Position numbers and translations under genes: made by a program. A DNA stretch of 26,080 nucleotides, taken from NCBI GenBank assembly GCA_051024685.1, contig JAZHPA010000039.1, positions 1 through 26,080 on the forward strand. Direction: 5' to 3'. Positions 21,221 to 26,080 of the stretch are shown in pieces (positions within the stretch are counted from its first letter, which is position 1; every line of letters starts with the position of its first letter). The DNA comes from UBA12545 sp051024685. Lineage in GTDB: Bacteria; Bacillota; DSM-521; Neomoorellales; Neomoorellaceae. Under the pieces are notes generated by a model. That model did not search any database, was not told where the DNA came from, and saw only the letters and a list, made by a program, of their open reading frames with translations.

Positions 21221-23731
21221 TTAATTGGCCGCCTCTTCAGCTTCAGCACACCCTCTTATAGTGAGGATAACCTGCAAAAATACCTTCACGAGCTCCGGGT
21301 CAAATTGCGTGCCCGCACACCGGCGTATTTCCTCCAGGGCTTCTTCGACCGTTTTAGCCTTTCTATACGGCCTATCGGAGGTCATGGCGTCAAAGGCATC
21401 GGCAATGGCTAAAATACGGCACTCTATGGGTATCTCTTCCCCTTTGAGGCCCAACGGGTACCCGGTGCCGTCCCATTTTTCGTGGTGTTTTAAGATCAGG
21501 TCGGCAATCCCCGCTAAATCCGGTGAGGCCAGGGCGATCCGGTAGCCCTTTTCCGGATGCTGGCGCATAATCTCCCATTCTTCTTCTGTAAGGGGTCCTT
21601 TTTTGAAGAGTATTCTGTCGGGTATACCGACCTTACCTATGTCGTGGACCTGAGCCAGAAGAGCAAGGTTGGCCAGCTGTTGCCGCGAAAGCCCCATCTT
21701 TTCTCCCAGGGTCCGGCACAAGTGCTGCAGGTGTCTGCCGTGTCCTTCAGTCAAATGGTCGCGCTCCGACAGTGCGGCCAGCAGGGCATTGACGATCTTG
21801 CTCCGAGCGCTGGTGCCGAGGTATAGTTTTTCCCGGTACATAAGATCGTCTGCCCTTTTATAGGTTTGCTTTAAGAGCTCCTCCGAATTGTGCGCTGTAG
21901 CTATGCCGAAGGAGACGCTCAAAGGAAGTTGGGGATGTTTTCGATTGTATTGCTCAATGGATAAACGCAGATGGTGCAATATATTCGTTCCGGTAGTCTC
22001 ATCGGTGCGGGGCAGAAGGGCGACAAATTCATCGCCTCCGACCCGCGCCACAATATCCGAGGGGCGCAGGGCCTTCTTAAGGATCTGAGCGCAAGCCATC
22101 AAGAGCTTGTCGCCCTTCTGGTGGCCCATGGTATCATTGACCAGCTTCAGGCCGTTCACATCGGCCACTATTATGCTGATGGGATATTTGTTGCTCCTAC
22201 CCAAGCGTTTGAGCTGTTCTTCAAAATACGCGCGGTTGTAAAGACCGGTCAGCCGATCATGGAGGCTAACATATTCCAGCTTCTGGGCAAACCTCTTTTT
22301 CTCAGTGATATCCATTATGTTCCCCAGTGTCACCCTCTGGCCGTCGTGCTGCAGGAAAGCCACCGTCTCCTCGACCCACTTAATTTCACCATGTTTGGTA
22401 ATAATCCTGAACTCGTAGGGCTGGGCCGCCATGCCTTTTAACATCCTAACGGCATTGCGCCGCACAGCTTCCCTGTCTTTCGGGTATACGAGACTCAAGG
22501 CTTCCCTGCCGATCAGCTCTTCCTGGGAGTAACCCGAGAGCTTTTCAAACTGGGCATTTACCAGCCGAAATCTCCCTCTGCTGACTATGTACATCCCTAT
22601 AGGCGAATGATCGAAAATACTTCGCAATAGCTCCTCTTCGCGTTTGCGAGCGGTGATGTCCCTCACGGTGGCCAGTATCGCCTCTTTGCCCGCCAAAGTA
22701 ATTTTCTTCAGCCACACCTCCGCATCAAAAACCGTGCCGTCCACCGGCCGCCTGGCCCTCCATTCAAACCGCGGACTTTCGCCTTCTACCGCCTTTTTCC
22801 ACCACTCGCGGAGCTGTTCCAGAGGATTGTCCGGGCTGGAGTAATCTCGGGCGATGGACAGCTTTACGGCCTCTTCTTTAGAGGCTATACCGTACATGCG
22901 CAACATGGTCTCGTTAACATCCAGTATTTTCCCCTCCGGTTCGTGTATAAAAATAGCATCGTGGACGCTGTGGAAAATTGTCCGAAACGCTTCCTCCGCC
23001 TGCATCCGTTCGGTGACTTCGAAACATACTTCTACTATACCTTCAATTATTCCCTTCTGGCTTTTTACAGGGTAACCCCTTACAAAAAATTGCTTGCCCT
23101 CGAGGGGCGTCACTATGCCCTCCTGGGGCACGCCGGTCTTAAGAGCGCTGGCCACCGGACATCCGGCGCACGGTTCTTTCCTGCGGTATAAGACTTCATA
23201 GCAAAGAGCGCCTGTCAGCTCTTCATCCCTTTTTCCCGCGTACTTCGCTGCTGAGGTGTTAGCCCACAAAATGCGGTGCTCAGCATCCTGGTAAATCAGC
23301 AGCTCCACTATACTGTCCAAAATGGCCTTCTTTTCCCGCTCGGATTCTTTTATTTTGTTTTCCATTTGTTTGAACGCAACTATATCTTCGATGCGGCGGG
23401 CAAAAATGTTGAATAGCCTTTTCTCCCGGTTGGAGATCCGTGCTGAAGCTTCCAGAAATATTAAGCCCCGCAAGCCGTGGGACATCAAATAAACAAACCC
23501 GTTTTCGCTGGGGTTCTTGATTCTTTCGGTGAATTCCTCGCCTTTTCTAAAACCCCATTTTCCCAGGCATATGAGCCTGCCGCCCTCATCAAGCATTATG
23601 GCCAGCCGGCGTATCCCGAGAAGCCGGCTTCCTTTCTCCGCTATTTCTTGTATCAGATCTTCGTATCGCTCCGGAAAGGAAAAATTTACTATCTCGTATA
23701 AGGTCAAAAGCTCACCAACATCAAAGGACAC
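21221..23731 (-). CDS. PAS3-GGDEF-HD-GYP dual-domain c-di-GMP protein
   Basis: This 836-residue cytoplasmic protein joins synthesis and breakdown modules for c-di-GMP. The N-terminal 120 residues look like a GAF-type sensor. PAS1 (about 138-245) carries Cys188-AGC in RRKEPCAGCPVAS; PAS2 (247-363) and PAS3 (368-478) follow, each closing with DIT- or EVT-type ends. The GGDEF domain (484-640) has an intact VGGDEF (565-569) and an RPSD inhibitory site (556-559). The HD-GYP domain (645-825) has VHDIGKVGIPD and GTGYPLGLKG, so both activities look possible. No membrane segment is seen. GTG 23731 lies three bases after the FIST stop, with GGGGTGG as ribosome site inside the FIST end. Confidence 0.93.
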   Translation of the reverse strand: MSFDVGELLTLYEIVNFSFPERYEDLIQEIAEKGSRLLGIRRLAIMLDEGGRLICLGKWGFRKGEEFTERIKNPSENGFVYLMSHGLRGLIFLEASARISNREKRLFNIFARRIEDIVAFKQMENKIKESEREKKAILDSIVELLIYQDAEHRILWANTSAAKYAGKRDEELTGALCYEVLYRRKEPCAGCPVASALKTGVPQEGIVTPLEGKQFFVRGYPVKSQKGIIEGIVEVCFEVTERMQAEEAFRTIFHSVHDAIFIHEPEGKILDVNETMLRMYGIASKEEAVKLSIARDYSSPDNPLEQLREWWKKAVEGESPRFEWRARRPVDGTVFDAEVWLKKITLAGKEAILATVRDITARKREEELLRSIFDHSPIGMYIVSRGRFRLVNAQFEKLSGYSQEELIGREALSLVYPKDREAVRRNAVRMLKGMAAQPYEFRIITKHGEIKWVEETVAFLQHDGQRVTLGNIMDITEKKRFAQKLEYVSLHDRLTGLYNRAYFEEQLKRLGRSNKYPISIIVADVNGLKLVNDTMGHQKGDKLLMACAQILKKALRPSDIVARVGGDEFVALLPRTDETTGTNILHHLRLSIEQYNRKHPQLPLSVSFGIATAHNSEELLKQTYKRADDLMYREKLYLGTSARSKIVNALLAALSERDHLTEGHGRHLQHLCRTLGEKMGLSRQQLANLALLAQVHDIGKVGIPDRILFKKGPLTEEEWEIMRQHPEKGYRIALASPDLAGIADLILKHHEKWDGTGYPLGLKGEEIPIECRILAIADAFDAMTSDRPYRKAKTVEEALEEIRRCAGTQFDPELVKVFLQVILTIRGCAEAEEAAN

Positions 23732-23734
23732 TAT

Positions 23735-25060
23735 CTACCACCCCGCGGCCGCCACGAGCGTCTTGTTATAAAACAGTGGAGTCCCGGAGACACTGCTTAT
23801 TTCTCCGAAGGAAAGCATTCCGAAGACCGGAATTTCGGATTTAAGACTCCCGGCTATTGCCTCCATTTCCCTGGAGAAATCTTTGCCCAGCAATAAATAG
23901 CGGGAGACACAATCAAACAAGATAAGAACCTTGGGAGTGGCCGGGGTATTTAAGGCACTTTCCGCTACCCTCCCGGCGGCAGCAACTAGACTTTCGGCAT
24001 CCCCTTCCATGATAGTAGCAATGGTATTTTCGGGAATTTCTGTAACAAATAAGATGCTTCCGTCTTCCCCTGCTTTTAGCGGGTCCCGAATGATAAATTT
24101 TCCCCCGGCAGCGGGCAAGCCCAGAGGATATTGCATTCCGTAGTAAGGAAATCCGTTTCGGGTACAGCTGCGGACCAGAGCGGTATACCTCTCAAAGGCT
24201 GGAATTCCGTCAATTTCATAAACTCGCCTGCCCTCCGCCCTGGTTATAGTAAAAGGCTCGCCTGCGGGGCTCCACCCGTGGTCCAGCTCCACTTTAAAGT
24301 TTATCCCCCTCAATACTGCCGCGGCTACAGCATCACTGCCTACCCCTTCTTCGGTAAATTGGTAAGTGCTGTTGAATCGCAAATTATCCCCGCTGCCTCC
24401 TCCTATATACTTAAAGTCCGGCCCCATGGCGTTATACAGTCCCCTCAATAGTTCAGAAATGTTGGCGCTGGATCCGTCCGGAAAAAGCAAAACAGTTCCG
24501 GGGCTTTCTCCGCCTTTTTCTAATAAAGCTTCGCCCGCTTTTTCACCTCTGGCAAAAGGGCAGGCGGATATAGTCCTTTCCAGGTGGGTTACCGCCTCTA
24601 TTCCTTCTCCGCCGATAGTGCAGACACCCACACCTCTGGCGTATACTTTAAAGCCAAAGATAATGCCCGGTACCCACGCGCCCACCAGCGGGGAATTACC
24701 TACCACCTTTACGGCGCCTGCAAGCACCTCTTCCGGGTCATAGCCCTCAGTAGTCAAAACCAGCGTCAGGGCGGGTTGTCCGGTCCGGCTTAAAGCCTGC
24801 TCCAGAGCGCGCTGTACGGCGTCTCCGGCTTCGTATTCGTTGCTGAAGCCTATGCCCACGCGTATATCAGGTATTCCGGCCACCAGCCAGTATGCCCCTC
24901 CTGTCTTCTCGCTGTAATTCGCAGATCCATTTCCGGGCGGCGTCAACCATAGGGACTTTAACGCCAAAAAATCCTTTCCGGGGAACGCGGGCCGGATATA
25001 ACTCCCATAAGAAGCCTTTCCCCGGAACGCCTTTAAGGTATAATAAACTTTCGGCACCAT
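23735..25060 (-). CDS. FIST N- and C-domain signal-transduction protein
   Basis: The 441-residue protein contains a FIST N domain (from about VGIGFSNEYEAGDAVQRALE through VGAWVPGIIFG and FPDGSSANISELLRGLYNAM) and a FIST C domain (GWSPAGEPFTITRAEGRRVY to the end, with VLILFDCVSRYLLLG and FGMLSFGEISS). FIST domains are thought to sense small ligands, perhaps amino acids, for signalling proteins. Here it is a free-standing protein translated just before the c-di-GMP enzyme, suggesting it feeds signal to it. The first 65 residues are extra relative to typical FIST starts; a GTG near 24869 is an alternative. ATG 25060 is kept because a promoter and AAGGA lie right upstream. Confidence 0.88.
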   Translation of the reverse strand: MVPKVYYTLKAFRGKASYGSYIRPAFPGKDFLALKSLWLTPPGNGSANYSEKTGGAYWLVAGIPDIRVGIGFSNEYEAGDAVQRALEQALSRTGQPALTLVLTTEGYDPEEVLAGAVKVVGNSPLVGAWVPGIIFGFKVYARGVGVCTIGGEGIEAVTHLERTISACPFARGEKAGEALLEKGGESPGTVLLFPDGSSANISELLRGLYNAMGPDFKYIGGGSGDNLRFNSTYQFTEEGVGSDAVAAAVLRGINFKVELDHGWSPAGEPFTITRAEGRRVYEIDGIPAFERYTALVRSCTRNGFPYYGMQYPLGLPAAGGKFIIRDPLKAGEDGSILFVTEIPENTIATIMEGDAESLVAAAGRVAESALNTPATPKVLILFDCVSRYLLLGKDFSREMEAIAGSLKSEIPVFGMLSFGEISSVSGTPLFYNKTLVAAAGW

Positions 25061-25080
25061 ACCCGCAATTTCCTTGTCAC

Positions 25081-25110
25081 ATAATACAACTTTATCGAAA
25101 TATCGATAAA
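25081..25110 (-). promoter_or_regulatory. Promoter with overlapping palindromic operator for the FIST/c-di-GMP operon
   Basis: TTTATCGA and TCGATAAA form a perfect 8-bp inverted repeat with a four-base spacer (25091-25110). On the minus strand the right arm gives TTATCG as a weak -35 and TATTAT (25086-25081) is the -10, 17 bases on. A regulator bound here would block the polymerase. The leader would be only about 15 bases long. Confidence 0.6.
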
Positions 25111-25287
25111 CACAAAGACTAAAACCAGATTCTCCTGGCCCCGCAAGGCCTGCCGCCTGAGGAGCCGTAATTGTAGCTAAAATTCAGACCGCGCAGGGAG
25201 GAGGCGGTGTCCCGGAAATCGTGAAAAATGAAGGTGGCGGTCCCGCAATCTTCTGTGATATAACAGAGGTGGACAATCCATAGGAAG

Positions 25288-25535
25288 AAGGAGGTAACCG
25301 CCACTAACAGAGGGCTTGGAGGAGACGCTGACGGTTATCCGTCTGGGTCTACCTGAGACCCTGCGGAAGACCCTACGGTGGGCGAATTGTGATAGAGACT
25401 GCCTTTGATAAGGTAAGGGTTGTTACATGGAATGTGAAGAGGTGGCAGAGCAGTATGCAGGTAATGCGCTGGGCTGGTGCTGGGCTGCTTCAGGCGGAGA
25501 GGGGGTTTAACCAGAACAGAGGATATTGGTGCTAA
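25288..25535 (+). pseudogene. Internally deleted IS256-family transposase relic
   Basis: A perfect AAGGAGGT ribosome site (25288-25295) is followed, without a start codon, by LTEGLEETLTVIRLGLPETL and RKTLRWAN. After a frame change this continues as TAFDKVRVVTWNVKRWQSS, then VMRWAGAGLLQAERGFNQ, RGY and a stop at 25535. This is the C-terminal end of IS256-type DDE transposases (LPETLRKTLxTTNxIES...VKRWxSxxQVLRW). The catalytic core and N-terminus are missing. The non-coding 25200-25287 region before it may be the original left end of the insertion sequence, so the copy probably arose by internal deletion. Confidence 0.7.
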
Positions 25536-25544
25536 AATTTTTCC

Positions 25545-25765
25545 TCGAGGGGTGCTCGGGTACGTTGCCCCTCCTGATTTTATCCTCCAGCTCCAGGTAC
25601 CCCGAAGCGCCGTACTTCCCCTTCAGGGCTTTAATGAGGCTTGTTGTTCTCCTCGACCTTGGAGAGCAGGAACTTCTTTACACCCTCTTTGAAGATGGCC
25701 TCCCCCGGTATGTCGAGCACGTCTTCGGCCTCTTGGATTATCCGGTCAAGCACGGAATAATCCAT
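25545..25765 (-). pseudogene. Frameshifted small helical protein, antitoxin-like
   Basis: From ATG 25765 the minus strand reads MDYSVLDRIIQEAEDVLDIP, then GEAIFKEGVKKFLLSKVEEN before a premature stop at 25631. One frame shift restores ALKGKYGASGYLELEDKIRR, then GNVPEHPS. The joined protein (about 75 residues) resembles small helical antitoxin-type proteins of thermophiles with an LKxKYGxxxxxELExxIxxGxxPEHP pattern, often encoded next to small toxins. The family link is from memory of the pattern and is tentative. It is cut short next to the IS relic. Confidence 0.45.
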
Positions 25766-25833
25766 CCACAAGAATATTATATCCCTGAAATTCACCTGTT
25801 CTCTATCTTTTTGGCCCCTTGAGGTAAATTTTT

Positions 25834-25857
25834 AGGCCCCCCGATCCCGGGAGGCCT
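25834..25857 (-). terminator. Stable hairpin just downstream of the tRNA
   Basis: On the minus strand AGGCCTCCC pairs with GGGGGGCCT (one G-U) around a six-base loop, starting ten bases after the tRNA 3' end. A-rich then T-rich bases follow. It likely ends or processes the tRNA transcript. Confidence 0.5.
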
Positions 25858-25867
25858 TGATTTTACT

Positions 25868-25943
<76 letters not shown>

Positions 25944-25956
25944 ACGCGCAGCATTA

Positions 25957-25986
25957 ATTATACCGCCTTCCTCTCCTCTTTGTCAA
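25957..25986 (-). promoter_or_regulatory. Perfect-consensus promoter of the tRNA-Ala gene
   Basis: On the minus strand TTGACA (25986-25981) and TATAAT (25962-25957) are both perfect matches to the sigma-A consensus, 18 bases apart. Transcription would start only a few bases before the tRNA. Confidence 0.9.
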
Positions 25987-26036
25987 GAGCCCGAGCCACT
26001 GGCGTTAGTGTCAACTCCAAGTGGGAATTGGTAATA

Positions 26037-26058
26037 TGTTAAGCCACTAAACTTAACA
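26037..26058. repeat. Short perfect inverted repeat at the window end
   Basis: TGTTAAG and CTTAACA flank an eight-base spacer. It may be an operator or an element end belonging to whatever lies beyond the window; nothing more can be said. Confidence 0.3.
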
Positions 26059-26080
26059 CTCCATCTACTATGCTCTTGAG

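Overview
The window looks like chromosomal DNA from a thermophilic, anaerobic Firmicute of the Moorella/Thermanaeromonas kind. This placement is inferred from Gram-positive ribosome binding sites with frequent GTG/TTG starts, an M-box riboswitch, an S-layer-anchored PepSY protein, a tungsten-type aldehyde oxidoreductase, a LarA-like nickel enzyme and an IS256 relic. No rRNA or species marker is present. The DNA mixes intact operons with an unusually large amount of decayed gene debris.

Region 1 (1-4250) handles metals. A zinc-type CDF exporter with a natural eight-histidine N-terminus is followed by an ArsR-family repressor (486-1810). A second ArsR repressor and an ACR3 arsenite exporter follow (2674-4244), behind a near-consensus promoter. 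Between the two units lie relics of a cysteine desulfurase-like gene and an MFS transporter. The MFS relic is interrupted by a non-coding element of about 260 bp with terminal inverted repeats and an 11-bp target duplication. Two related copies precede the zinc exporter.

Region 2 (4270-8600) is an aldehyde:ferredoxin oxidoreductase plus LarA-like pair. It is bracketed by the debris of two regulators, a GntR/FCD fragment upstream and a sigma-54-activator C-terminus downstream. Two very short ORFs lie between or before the enzymes.

Region 3 (8625-11313, minus strand) is a probable four-gene run: glycerate 2-kinase, a small TusA-like protein, a PaaI-like thioesterase and an MBL-fold hydrolase.

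Region 4 (11458-14780, plus strand) is the most striking. A consensus promoter drives an M-box (Mg2+) riboswitch ending in an intrinsic terminator. Behind it are a fused double permease, an ATPase and a separate AAA-associated-domain protein, forming a NitT/TauT-like ABC transporter with no substrate-binding protein. This is a candidate magnesium-responsive ABC transporter.

Region 5 (15244-20293, minus strand) holds a membrane-anchored metallophosphoesterase, a small membrane ORF, a coiled-coil/zinc-ribbon membrane protein, fragmentary small ORFs and a large secreted PepSY plus three-SLH protein. Region 6 (20740-25110) is about c-di-GMP: a degenerate GGDEF relic, then a minus-strand operon of a FIST sensor protein and a PAS3-GGDEF-HD-GYP protein behind a palindromic operator-like site. 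Region 7 (25200-26080) has an internally deleted IS256-family relic, a frameshifted antitoxin-like relic and an intact tRNA-Ala(GGC) with a consensus promoter.
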